This document shows positions 1 through 9,616 of a stretch of DNA of 64,000 bases, in pieces. Below the pieces are notes generated by a model that made no database searches, was not told the origin of the DNA, and was given only the letters and a program-made list of their open reading frames with translations. Numbering within the stretch: position 1 is the stretch's first letter; the number at the start of each line of letters is the position of its first letter. The position numbers and the translations under genes were made by a program. Source of the DNA: Podocnemis expansa (lineage: Eukaryota; Chordata; Testudines; Podocnemididae); contig ML681990.1 of NCBI GenBank assembly GCA_007922195.1, positions 34,793,733 to 34,857,732 of the forward strand. The letters run 5' to 3'.

Positions 1-1189
1 AAAAAAGGCAGAGTGGTCCTATTTCTTGAACAAAATATTAAATATCTTCTATTCTGAACCTTGATCTGATGGTGGTACTAAGATTATGGCTTCTATAGGT
101 CTGTTTAGATATATTTATCCTTCAGTATAAATCCACTGGTATTAAGAGAAGAAAGAAATGTATTGAAATTCTGGAAAACATACAGTTTCTATAAGCCATT
201 TAGAAATCTTCAGTCTAAAGTAGAGAAAAAAGAAGGAAAATGTTTAATTTGAACCTGAGGATTATGGACTCCACCTGTCATAGTCTATATTTTGCTTTTA
301 TTCATGTTTTGAAGGAAGAGTTCCATCATGCAAGGCCTGAAAAATATTTCCCTGATACAAAAGAAGAAAAGACTGCATGTTAGATTAAAAGCTCATCAAC
401 ACTTCCAGTACAGTTCCTCTGCCAAGAATTGGAATGAGAAAACAGGTTATTCAGTTTGGATGAACCCCCAAAATTTTCTCCAGTAGATTCTCTGAACAAC
501 TTAGTTCCATTTGATTTTCTAATTGTTTTCCTTCTTTTGATGCTTTTTGACCAACACAGTAGTTTCTCCCTAGTAGAGCTAATAAGGAAAATTATAAATA
601 ATAGTTTTTTTCACTGGAAAATACTGATTAAACAGAAACTCTTCGCTGGAACATACCCAGGTTTGAAGAAATTTTGGGGGGGAAAGTTTCTAAGATCCAC
701 AACAGAATTTCTGGTTAGGGACAGAAAACTCCCCAATGCACATTAGTCCAGTAGTTAGGGCAATTGCCTGGGATGTGGAAGACACAGTTTGAGTTAGAAT
801 TACAATGTTTACACAGTTTGTTCAATGATTTTTATGTGAAAACACCAGTAAAATACATGGAAGTGTTGCAGCTTCTGAATTTCCTTGAACACCTTTGTGC
901 ATCAAGCACAAGAAAATTTTAAATGGTCATCATCTCAGTAAAGCCTATTATGAAAACTGAGTTGCCCTTCTGCATGCATGTTGACCATATTTCTGCACTT
1001 TCACTCTGTCTTCTGTAACATATTAGTTTCTAAAGCAAATTGTTCAGCTAGTGGGTGAAAGTGGGATGGAAATAGTAGCTCTGGCTTTTCAAATAATTTT
1101 TTCAAGGTATCAATAGATGTTTTAAATTTATGTGGTAGGTCACCAACAGAGAAATCAAATGGTATTTTAGTTCACTAAGAATATGACGA
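1..1189. other. Non-coding, intron-like DNA; no feature seen
   Basis: AT-rich single-copy-looking sequence. The one open frame of about 96 codons (456-746) has low-complexity composition and no recognisable domain, so I do not call it. Given the minus-strand PDE4D exon at 45 kb, this is probably intronic. Confidence 0.6.
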
Positions 1190-1330
1190 CACGTCAATAA
1201 AAGACCTATGTCATGACTGCAGCTGGCCCAGGTCAGTTGCCTTAGGCTTGCAATGCTGAAAACTCGAATGTAGACATTCAGGCTTAGGCTCAGGTCCACG
1301 CTCTGAAATCCCACAAGAGGGTAAATCCCA
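1190..1330. mobile_element. Fragment of a 3-bp-TSD MITE (GTCTACAC family)
   Basis: The blocks 'CTGCAGCTGGCCCAGGTCAG', 'AATGTAGACATTCAGGCT' and 'CAGGTCCACGCTCTG' resemble the interior of turtle MITEs that end in GGGYATGTCTACAC. The half element at 34,624 carries the related blocks 'GACTGGCC' and 'GGTGTAGACATTCTGGCTC'. Neither terminus is intact here, so this is an old internal piece. Confidence 0.5.
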
Positions 1331-1459
1331 AAGGCCAGGCTTCCCACCTGAGTGAATCAAATTCACCCCAAGCTCTCAGGCTCAGTGCTGTGGGGTTTTA
1401 TTGCAGTGAAGACTCACACACACTTAATGCTGATGTCTGAACTGCACATGATAAATGCA

Positions 1460-1532
1460 ATCAAACAGATCAATCAATCAATCAAATCATAGGGCTGGAA
1501 GGGACCTCAGATCTAATCTTGCCGTTCTAAAA
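1460..1532 (-). mobile_element. CR1 LINE 3'-end fragment
   Basis: The string 'CATAGGGCTGGAAGGGACCT' is the reverse complement of the CR1 3' UTR end (AGGTCCCTTCCAGCCCTATG). The flanking (AATC)n stretch may be a decayed form of its ATTCTATG tail repeat. Only the last 70 bases or so are present. Confidence 0.6.
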
Positions 1533-2400
1533 TTTACAATAGAAGTTGTTTACTGCATCTGATTCTGCAAGAAGCTTGTATCAGTCAGTTGGACTCATTG
1601 TAGGAAATCACTCAACATCTTGTCAGATCAGACTGTGGTGGTACAGATAGTTCTGTAAGAAAGTGGTATATTGAGGGCTGCCTTCTCTGATGATAGGGTT
1701 TGGGGTTTTTTTTTTCTGCAATGGCAAGTTTAGGGAGTGAATGGAATATAAACCATCGTTTAGACACTGCTCTTAAACCTGTTATCTCATTTGGAGCAAT
1801 TCTCTACCTCCTAAGTGAATATAATTCTGTCATCATTGCAGTTAGTCTTTCTGATCCAGATTAAGCATGCCTTCTCTCTATATTTTAACAATTGCATTTT
1901 TTCAGTAAAATTACTAAATTTAAACCTCTCAAATTTACTGTGCCAGTCAAGATCCCATTAACAAAATAGAAAATCCCACAGCACACTTAATGGAGTGATG
2001 TCCTTTACTATATGGTCTGTAGAGATAAGAGAGATAATCCAGGTATACTTTGCAATACATCTTTAACAAAGAAATTAAGGGCAGACTATTGTTGAAACAG
2101 TTTATATTGGGAGAAAATATGACTGCATTTTTGTTTGCCACTGTGTGATACTAGATGAAATTCTGCTCTTGAAGATGCCTACATTGCAGGTGGGAGCATG
2201 TGTCCCAGATCAGGTAAACACAACCACCACCTCTTCTCAAGGTATTGTGCTAAGAATAGCAGTATATTCAGGGATAGAAATGATGGCAGTTCAGACTAGG
2301 TATCTGAGCACAAACCTGCCAAGACCCCTCGGTACAAACTCAGGGAGATAGCCTGAGCTGCCACTTATGCTGTCCCGAGCTACACTGGTATTTAGAGAGT
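1533..2400. other. Non-coding DNA between repeats; nothing recognised
   Basis: No open frame with recognisable domains. Small open frames near 1,947-2,351 have no family resemblance that I can see. Confidence 0.5.
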
Positions 2401-2562
2401 GCAAAACAAACAAGGAGTCCTGTGGCACTTAAAGACTAACAAATTTATTTATAGGATGAGCTTTCACGGGAGAAAATCCTACTTCATCAGATGCTTTGAA
2501 GATGGGGAAATTTACAGAATGGTAAGAAAATAAATGCAGAGAAGTGTAAGTCATGGATCAGG

Positions 2563-2880
2563 TCAAATTGCCTGTTGTAATGAGAAAAGAAATCCAAAGC
2601 CCCCATTTAGCCCTGAAACAACACAGTCAGATCTGCAAATAAATTCTAGCCCTGCAACTTCTCTTTGAAGCCTTGAGCTGGTATTCACCTGTCTAAGCAT
2701 AGCAATTAGTAAACTGTCAATGGAATGATCAGAAAGATAAAAATGCTCACCCATGGGTTTTAGAGTGTTGTGATTTCTGATGTCACATTTGCGCCCATTT
2801 ATTCTTTTGTGCAGAAACTTTCCTGTTTGTCCAATATATAAGGCAGAGGGGTATTTTTGGCACACAATGGCATAAATCAC
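2563..2880 (-). pseudogene. GIY-YIG endonuclease domain of PLE family A
   Basis: An open frame of 105 codons encodes the C-terminal endonuclease of a PLE. The YIG triad is at residues 15-17 in 'ALYIGQTG'. A basic helix follows ('LHKRING', near residues 23-29), then a GEHF histidine at residue 47 and a 'LQRE' glutamate at residue 74, the position where GIY-YIG nucleases keep the metal-binding Glu. In an active PLE this domain nicks DNA for target-primed reverse transcription. Here the frame opens exactly where the inverted duplication centre lies (2,870-2,879), so the upstream ATG is an accident of the rearrangement and the natural fusion to the RT linker is lost. The domain itself looks fairly intact; the parent protein does not. 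Confidence 0.85.
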
Positions 2881-3046
2881 ATTGTGTGCCAGAAATACCC
2901 CTCTGCCTTATATATTGGACAAACAGGACAGTTTCTGCACAAAAGAATAAATGGGCCCAAATGTGACATCAGAAATCACAACACTCTAAAACCCGTGGGT
3001 GAGCATTTTTATCTTCCTGATCATTCCACTGACAATTTACTAATGA
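2703..3046. repeat. Near-perfect inverted repeat inside the PLE
   Basis: Positions 2,703-2,869 and 2,880-3,046 are reverse complements (about 167 bp per arm, 7 mismatches by my count, about 96%) separated by a 10-bp spacer. Both arms encode the same GIY-YIG segment, once on each strand. The plus-strand copy also reads through as 'CQKYPSALYIGQTGQFLHKR'. Confidence 0.9.
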
Positions 3047-3362
3047 GCAGATGAATGAGTCTTTGATGGAGTAGCTGGTTTTACTAGGTTCTATAACAGT
3101 ATCTTTTGTGCAGATATGTAGGCAAAGTTGGCAACATGCTTTGTTGCCAGGATATGTGCCTGCTTTAATGGTTCTGTTGTTAGGTCTGTAGTTGCTGGTG
3201 AGTATCTGCTTGAGGCTGGGGATTGTCTGTAAGCAAGAAGAGGTCTGTCTCCCAAGCCTTGAGAGAGTGTAGAATAGGCTGTAGATCCTTCATGATGTGA
3301 TATAAATCTTTGACTTGGAGGTTGTAGGTGATGACCAGTGGTGTTATGTTGTTTTCTTTCTT

Positions 3363-3468
3363 TCTAAACTAATATGCACCACAAAGGACAAAAAGAGCGA
3401 CACCTTCAACCCACTCGACAACATTGTTAATCTTTTGTACCATACACTTAGTCCAGCAGAGGACTCTG
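3363..3468 (+). repeat. Inverted internal copy of the PLE RT start
   Basis: These 106 bases on the plus strand match the reverse complement of 4,403-4,508, the beginning of the RT region, at about 85%. Shared blocks include 'CACAAAGGACAAAAAGAG' and 'AACATTGTTAATCTTTTGT'. The patch sits between the RT C-terminus and the linker of the minus-strand element, flanked by AAGAAAGAAAG-like sequence. Confidence 0.8.
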
Positions 3469-3479
3469 CTTTCTTTCTT

Positions 3480-4508
3480 CTTCTCCTGTAGTAGTTGACT
3501 TTGGGGTACCTGCCTGGCTCTGTCAATCTATTTCTTCATTTCCACAGATGGGTACTGTAGTTTTAAGAGTGCTTGATAGAGCTCCTGAAGGTATCTGTCT
3601 CTGTCTGAGGGATCAGAACAAATGTGGTTACATCTTAGGGCTCAGCTGTAGACAATGGATCATGTGGCATGTTTTGGATCAAGGGATATAGGTAACTATA
3701 CCGATCAGCAGGTTTTTGGTATAAGGTGGCTCTTATGTGATGAGACTTGAGGAAAAGTTGATCTAAGTCACCATAAAAATGTTGGCATATTGTGGGGCCA
3801 TGTGGGTACCCATAGCAGTGCCACAGACTTGAACGTATAAAATACCCTCAAATCAGAAGTGATTGTGGGTGAGTACAAAATAACAAAGTTCAGCTACAAG
3901 GTGTGCTGTGACATCATCAGGGATGGTTGTTCTAATAGCTTGTAATTCATATTTGTGTGGGATGACTGTGTAAAGAGTTTCTATGTCCATAGTGGCCAGG
4001 ATGGAAATTCACCAGTGTACTGGACTTTTCTCAGGAAGTCTATGGTGTCTCAAAGATAGTTAGGGATGTTAACAGCATAGGGTCTGAGAAGGAAGTCCAC
4101 ATAGCCAGATAAGCCTGCTGTAAGAGTGCCAATGCCTGAGATGATGGGGCATCCAGGGCTTCCTTTTTTAAGATTTTTGGTGGTAGACAGAATATCCCTG
4201 GTTGGGGTTCTAGTGGTGTATCTGTCTTTATGTGTTCCTGTGCTGCCTCGGAGAGTTTCTTGAGTAGATGGTGTACGTAGATTGTTGGTGTGGTGGAAAT
4301 ATTCCTTGAGTCTGAGATGGCAAAAGTAGTCCTCCAGGTCACTGCAGAATTTTGTCTTATGTGTGGGGGTTGTGGGACAGAAGGAAAATCCCTCAGATAG
4401 TACAGATTCCTCTGCTGGAGTAAGTATTTCGCACAAAAGATTAACAATGTTTTTGGATGGGTTGAAGGTGTTGCTCTTTTTGTCCTTTGTGATGCCTATT
4501 AGTTTAGA
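3480..4508 (-). pseudogene. Reverse transcriptase remnant of PLE family A
   Basis: Two overlapping minus-strand frames at 4,040-4,447 carry Penelope RT N-terminal signatures: 'LTPAEESVLSEGFSFCPTTP' and, further on, 'GIGTLTAGLSGYVDFLLRPY'. Near 3,780-3,830 another frame reads 'GTAMGTHMAPQYAN', the PLE RT motif just before the catalytic box. I cannot find the YxDD box: the sequence passes quickly to 'DRYSYL' and then to the RT C-terminus 'LYQALLKLQYPSVEMKK' (about 3,600-3,530). This suggests that a piece holding the catalytic aspartates was deleted. Frames shift several times, so this is a pseudogene. Confidence 0.75.
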
Positions 4509-4535
4509 CAGTTTGATGTCTAAATTTTTAGAGTG

Positions 4536-5420
4536 CTAAATTGAGCAGACCTAGCTCATGTCTTCTTCTCAAGTTTGGAAGCATACTCCCAACTACAATG
4601 TTGACATTTGTGCATACATCCACTTACTGAATAGAGGTTTAGCTCATCTCTTAGCAATATTTAAAAAAAAGCATACATACATTTGTGTCTTCATTTTGCT
4701 TAAGAATTTGATAATTGACTTCAAAGTGTTCCTATTTCTTCACCTCTATTTTCTGCTGCGTGCTACAGCAAATATGTAATAACTATAACCAAACAGTACT
4801 ATTTCATTCAGTTCAATGGTCTATATCTGCACTCTCCAAAGAGATTCCAGCTGTAAACCTGTAAGTCAGTAACTGTATTCCTTAATATTGATAATGATTT
4901 TGAGAAATGGAAGCATGGAGTTAATTAGATTACCATTATAGTTAAAATGTAGTATTTAGCAATGCTCCTAAAATGAGGTAGGCACTCAGCAATGTTTCTG
5001 GGAAGTGCAAACAAAATATTTTAAAGGTTCTGCCCTCAGTGGTGAAAAATTCAGATTCACAGGAAGCATATGGCCTGTTAATTATCCATAACAAACCCAA
5101 ATCCATGCTGGAGTCATAGTTTTCAAAAATACAGTCTCTCTAATCTTATAAATATGATCTACATTCATAGCTACTAGATATATGGCTTTGAATTTTGCTA
5201 AATTAAAATGGATGTTCTTCAGGGGAACCCACCTTTTCAGTTGGGCCAGGTTGAGCTCTAGAACTGACCTGTTTTTATCCTCATTTATTACACCCCTGTT
5301 TTTGGGTCATTTGCAAATTTACCTCTTATCTATTCCAGACCATTAGGGATGATACTGAATAGTTAATGAAAACTGGGCATGTTTTAGCAAAAATGACTGG
5401 GAAAGACCTGATCATATCTT
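4536..5420. other. Non-coding DNA; no feature seen
   Basis: AT-rich sequence with no domain-bearing frame and no recognised repeat. Confidence 0.5.
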
Positions 5421-5424
5421 GAGA

Positions 5425-5743
5425 GCTGTCATAAAGATGATTCTAATCAGTTGTTCTCCATCTCTACTGGAAGCAGGACAAGAAATAAGCTCAATATATA
5501 GCAACAGAGATTTAGGTTAGGCATTAGAAAGCACTTTTTAACCATAAGGGCAGTTATGTGCAGGAATAGACTTCCATGAGAGGTTGTGAAATAACTGTTA
5601 TTGAAGGTTGATAAAAACAGGTTAGAAGAACACCAGTCAGAGATGGACTATATTTACATGGTCCTGCCTCAGCACAGAAACCTGGATTCAAGGACTGCTT
5701 GAGGTCCCCTCCAGCCTTATATTTCTATGATTCTATGAATAGC
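5425..5743 (+). mobile_element. Old CR1-type LINE 3' fragment
   Basis: The sequence ends in 'GAGGTCCCCTCCAGCCTTAT' followed by ATTTCTATGATTCTATGA, the CR1 3' terminus. Upstream text fits the C-terminal CR1 ORF2 and 3' UTR but is heavily diverged, with no open frame. Confidence 0.7.
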
Positions 5744-7625
5744 ATTTACTCAAAAGCAGATCTCTGTGCCATCCCACCAGAAACAACCAGAATGGATGAT
5801 TCTCTGTGGGAGATGATCAGTTAAACAATTTTTAATCTGTTTCAAATTTAATATGTGCTACATAGATTTTGTAGTGTTAACTTTTTAATCAGAATGTCTT
5901 ACAGTACTAAGTCAAATATTGTAGAGTTTTTAAGTATGTTAGTTATCTTTGCTAACCGAACTTGTAATCTAATAAAAATATCCGGTCTAGAAATACATGA
6001 AAATAGGTATAAAACTAAATAGAAAACACACCCAAATACCAATCAACTGAGGATGCCATGAATATACTACAATTCATATTTATTTTAAAATAGCATGTAA
6101 ATCAAGTCAATAAAAGGAATAACTCACGTGTGAGAATTTTTATAAAAAGATTAAATCATATGCAAAAGACCTCATAAGTCTTCTTCTCATGTATGAAAGA
6201 TAATTATCTTAACTGAAATTATATATTATTTAAATCATATTAGCATTCTGGATATTACTTTTAAGGTATCTCAGCCACAAGGTACTCAGATTTCTAAATT
6301 GTGCTAAGATAGAAGCATTATTGTAAATTAACCTGAAATGCAAATGAATATTCTGCACTCTCATTATAAGCAGAGACAGAATTCTTGCTTTAGAATTCCC
6401 CTCTGCCTTTCAAGGAAACATATGGTCTGAGTGCTTAGGGTAATATGAGTCATATGCATAGTGGTTTGCATACTACAAAAATACAAACAGTTTAGAATTA
6501 AAAAAAAACAGTATTATTCTATAGTCATATAAGACTAAAATTCTGTATTACTGAAAGCTATATATTTTACCATCCATTTATATTAAAGATTTTTCAATAC
6601 TTAGTTTAAAATATTCACATTTATTTCTGTTATGCAATTACTAACAAAAATAAGATTTTGGTTAAAGCTATAAAAATGCCTGTGTGGAAGAGCTACATTT
6701 CATTTTACAAATTTAATTCTTTTTCCCATTTTCCCAGATGATATAGAAATAAAGAGATGGGACATCTCAAACATTTCGATTAGTTGGTGTCAGAGTCGTA
6801 ACTACAGTGGGGCCAACGGGGCTTTGCCCTGGGCACAATGGCGCGGGCTCAATAGAGCCACTCTATTAAAGGGCAGGTTTCACGGCACTGGCTGCAAGCG
6901 CCGCTAATGACAAGGGGCACACTCCTATTGGAACGCGCCCCAGGAGGCAAAACAGAGCATTACAGCTGGTTAGTGTTGCCCCAGTTCATAATGTCCAAGA
7001 TGCTGTTATAGTGCAAAGGATGACCACCTAATCCCGAAGCCAGCTTCTGGCAGAGGTACTCTTCCTTGGTAATGTGAATGCTAGCTAGCTGTTCACAAGA
7101 GAGCTACAGAAATTCTTTCATTTGGATATGTAGTAGCTTATCTGATTTTACAGAAAGCAAATTTATGGGAGAGATTTCCAGTCAGTGAACTCCAGTCACC
7201 AAAACCTGGGAGATTCTCTAATCTTCTCCCTTCACCTTTCAAGATACATTGAAGGACATGTAATTACATCCCTAACTAAACTGACACTACAGTTATTCTT
7301 AGTCTGGTCTCCATTATAATCTTTCAATCACCTGTTTCTTTAATCTATTTTTTTTTTAACAATCTATGTTTTTGATATCAGAACCCACAAATTAATTTAA
7401 CTCCCTGGTCATTTCTACCTTCAGATCCATACTGACCACCTCTAAAATCTGGAAGTTAGAGGGGCTGACATCAGCCTCCATATTAATTGTTTATCAGCTC
7501 AAATTATTCTACCACCACCCCAAACATATACCACCATTAGACTTGTATATCTTTAAAAACTGTTTGACCAAACCTGGCTGTACTTTGTTCTCCAATTATC
7601 TGAAGCAGGCAGTAATGTGGTTATT
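5744..7625. other. Non-coding DNA with one possible DNA-transposon remnant
   Basis: Mostly AT-rich, without genes. At 6,791-6,965 a GC-rich island starts with CAGAGTCGTAACTACAGTGG, which looks like a hAT-type terminus (CAGRGGCGTAACTA). I could not find a matching right end, so that element stays tentative. Confidence 0.45.
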
Positions 7626-7924
7626 ACAGGGTATGTCTATACTTACAGATTATTTCAATTTAAGGAAGCTTAATTAGGAATAACTTACTCCCTGGCCAAG
7701 GAGGCATTTTATTATATCTAATTAAGCGGTTCTTTAATTCAAAATAATAAAACCTCCTTTTACTTTGAAGGAGTGGTTACTTTGAAGTTATTAGTTTGAA
7801 TTAAGCCATTCTAAGCTGCGAAATAGGCTTAATTCGAACTAATTTGCCTGTTCTTTTGCCTGCCTTCCCTTATTTCAAATTAGAGAATCTACTGAAGACT
7901 CTGTAGTTCAAATTAATAAAGCCT

Positions 7925-9464
7925 ACTTGGATGTGCACAAGTCCATGGGGCCGGACGAACTGCATCCAAGGGTGCTGAGGGAATTGGCCGATGAGATAGC
8001 AGCACCGCTGGCCGTTTTTTTTCAAAACTCATGGAGAACAGGGGAGGTGCCAGAGGATTGGAAAAAAGCAAATGTAGTGCCTATTTTCAAGAAAGGGAAA
8101 AAGGAGGATACGGGGAATTATAGACCTGTCAGCCTCACCTCAATCCCTGGCAAAATTATGGAGCAGATTCTTAAAGAATCCATCCTCAAACACTTAGAAG
8201 AAAATAAAGTGATCAGGACCAGTCAGCATGGATTTACCAAGGGTAAATCATGTCTGACGAATCTCATTTCCTTCTATGAGCAGATGACTGGTTTTCTGGA
8301 TGCAGGAAGAACCGTTGATGTGATATACCTTGATTTTAGTAAGGCTTTTGATACAGTTTCCCACAGCATTCTCATTTGCAAATTAAGGAAGTATGGGTTG
8401 GATAGGTGGACTATAAGGTGGATAGAAAACTGGTTTCAGCATGTAGGAATCAATGGTTCCATGTCTAGCTGGGAACCAGGCAAGAGTGGTGTGCCCCAGG
8501 GGTCAGTCCTGGGGCTGGTTCTGTTCAACATTTTCATCAATGATCTGGATGATGGAATAGACTGCACTCTCAGTAAGTTTGTGGATGACACCAAGCTGGG
8601 GGGAACAGTAGACACATTGGAGGGCAAGGACAGGATTCAGGGAGACCTAGATAAATTGGAACAATGGGCCAATAAAAATCTTATGAAATTCAATAAGGAC
8701 AAGTGTAAAATCCTGCATGTGGGACGGAAAAACCCCATGCACTGCTACAGGCTGGGAAACATTCAGTTAAGTAGCAGCAGTGTAGAAAAGGACCTGGGGG
8801 TCATGGTGGATGGGAAGCTAGATATGAGTCAGCAGTGTGCTCTTGCTGCCAAAAAGGCCAATGGCATACTGGGCTGCATCAAAAGAAGTATTACCAGCAG
8901 ATCAAGGGATGTGATCATTCCCCTCTATTCTGCACTGGTGAGGCCACATCTAGAATACTGTGTTCAGTTTTGGGCTCCCCACTACAAAAAGGACAGGGAC
9001 ATGCTAGAGAGAGTTCAGAGGAGGGCAACCAAAATGATTAAAAGGCTGGAGCACAAGCCCTATGAGGACAGACTGAAAGCATTAGGCTTGTTTAGTCTGC
9101 AGAAGAGACGATTGAGGGGGGATTTGATAGCAACCTTCAACTACTTGAAGGGATGCTCTAAGGAAGATGGAGCTCGACTGTTCTCAGTGGTAACAGAGGA
9201 CAGAACAAGGAGCAATGGTCTCAAGTTGCAGTTAGGGAGGTCGAGGCTGGATATGAGAAAGAACTTTTTTACTAGGCGAGTGGTGAAGCATTGGAATGAG
9301 CTGCCAAGGGAGGTGGTGGAGTCTCCATCTTTGGAGGTGTTTAAGGCCCGGCTGGACAAAACCATGACTGGGATGGTTTAGTGGGAGTGGTCCTGCCTCT
9401 GGCAGGGGGTTGGACTAGATGACCTATGAGGTCCCTTCCAGCCCTAGGATTCTATGATTCTATG
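7925..9464 (+). mobile_element. CR1 LINE, 5'-truncated, recent
   Basis: A 5'-truncated CR1 retrotransposon holding most of the ORF2 reverse transcriptase, a short 3' UTR and the terminal ATTCTATG repeats (about 9,450-9,466). A 14-bp direct repeat, ATTTCAAATTAGAG, occurs at 7,872-7,885 and again at 9,465-9,478. It could be a target duplication, but about 40 bases between the left copy and the recognisable CR1 start are unexplained, and the host MITE contains similar motifs. The ORF has no stop or frameshift, so the insertion is young. Confidence 0.9.
7927..9381 (+). pseudogene. CR1 ORF2 reverse transcriptase, N-terminally truncated
   Basis: An open frame of 484 codons covers the RT from the fingers to the C-terminus of CR1 ORF2. 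The '[20 protein letters not shown]' block is at about residues 52-71. Motif A is 'YLDFSKAFD' (134-142, catalytic Asp 136), motif B is 'GVPQGSVLG' (188-196), and motif C reads FVDD (218-221) where the copy at 46.5 kb has FADD. A thumb and C-terminal region follow ('[13 protein letters not shown]', 'HWNELP'), ending in 'KTMTGMV'. The upstream apurinic endonuclease and ORF1 are missing, so it is not autonomous. The first Met is simply the first ATG after truncation. No bacterial or host function should be read into this frame. Confidence 0.9.
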
Positions 9465-9616
9465 ATTTCAAATTAGAGTGTCTTCACTTGACACCTAATT
9501 TGAAATAATAACTTTGAATTAATGCTATTTCAAAATAATAGCTTCAATTTAAATTCAAGGTAATTATTTCGAATTAACTACTTTGAATTAATTTTGTAAG
9601 TATAGGCATAGCCACA

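Larger units (their letters stand above)
2401..4535 (-). mobile_element. Penelope-like retroelement, family A, degraded
   Basis: Read on the minus strand, this is a Penelope-like element (PLE). It begins near 4,535 with the N-terminal part of the reverse transcriptase and passes RT palm motifs near 3,780-3,830. A C-terminal linker follows at about 3,660-3,050, then a GIY-YIG endonuclease at 2,880-2,563. It ends in a 3' UTR and terminal segment (2,562-2,401) that includes the widespread 'CCACAGGACTCCTTGTTTG' repeat. The arrangement RT-linker-GIY-YIG is diagnostic of PLEs. The copy is dead: it has stops and frameshifts, an apparent internal deletion, and two inserted inverted copies of its own sequence (3,363-3,468 and 2,880-3,046). 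It links the abundant short 'AGTCCTGTGGCAC' repeats of this window to a PLE 3' end. Confidence 0.85.
7629..9613. mobile_element. MITE with 3-bp TSD, split by a CR1
   Basis: The left end GGGTATGTCTATACTTAC and the right end (reverse complement GGCTATGCCTATACTTAC) form terminal inverted repeats. Both ends are flanked by ACA (7,626-7,628 and 9,614-9,616), a candidate 3-bp TSD. Without the CR1 the element is roughly 440 bp. Its interior is rich in short palindrome-like blocks around TTCGAA and TTTGAATTAA. The insertion order is clear: the MITE came first and the CR1 second. Confidence 0.8.

Noticed and set aside
2401..2562. Independent tRNA-derived SINE next to the PLE
   Set aside because: The sequence runs without break from the GIY-YIG stop through the UTR into this repeat, so in this copy it is the PLE 3' end. 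I saw no clear A-box/B-box pair.
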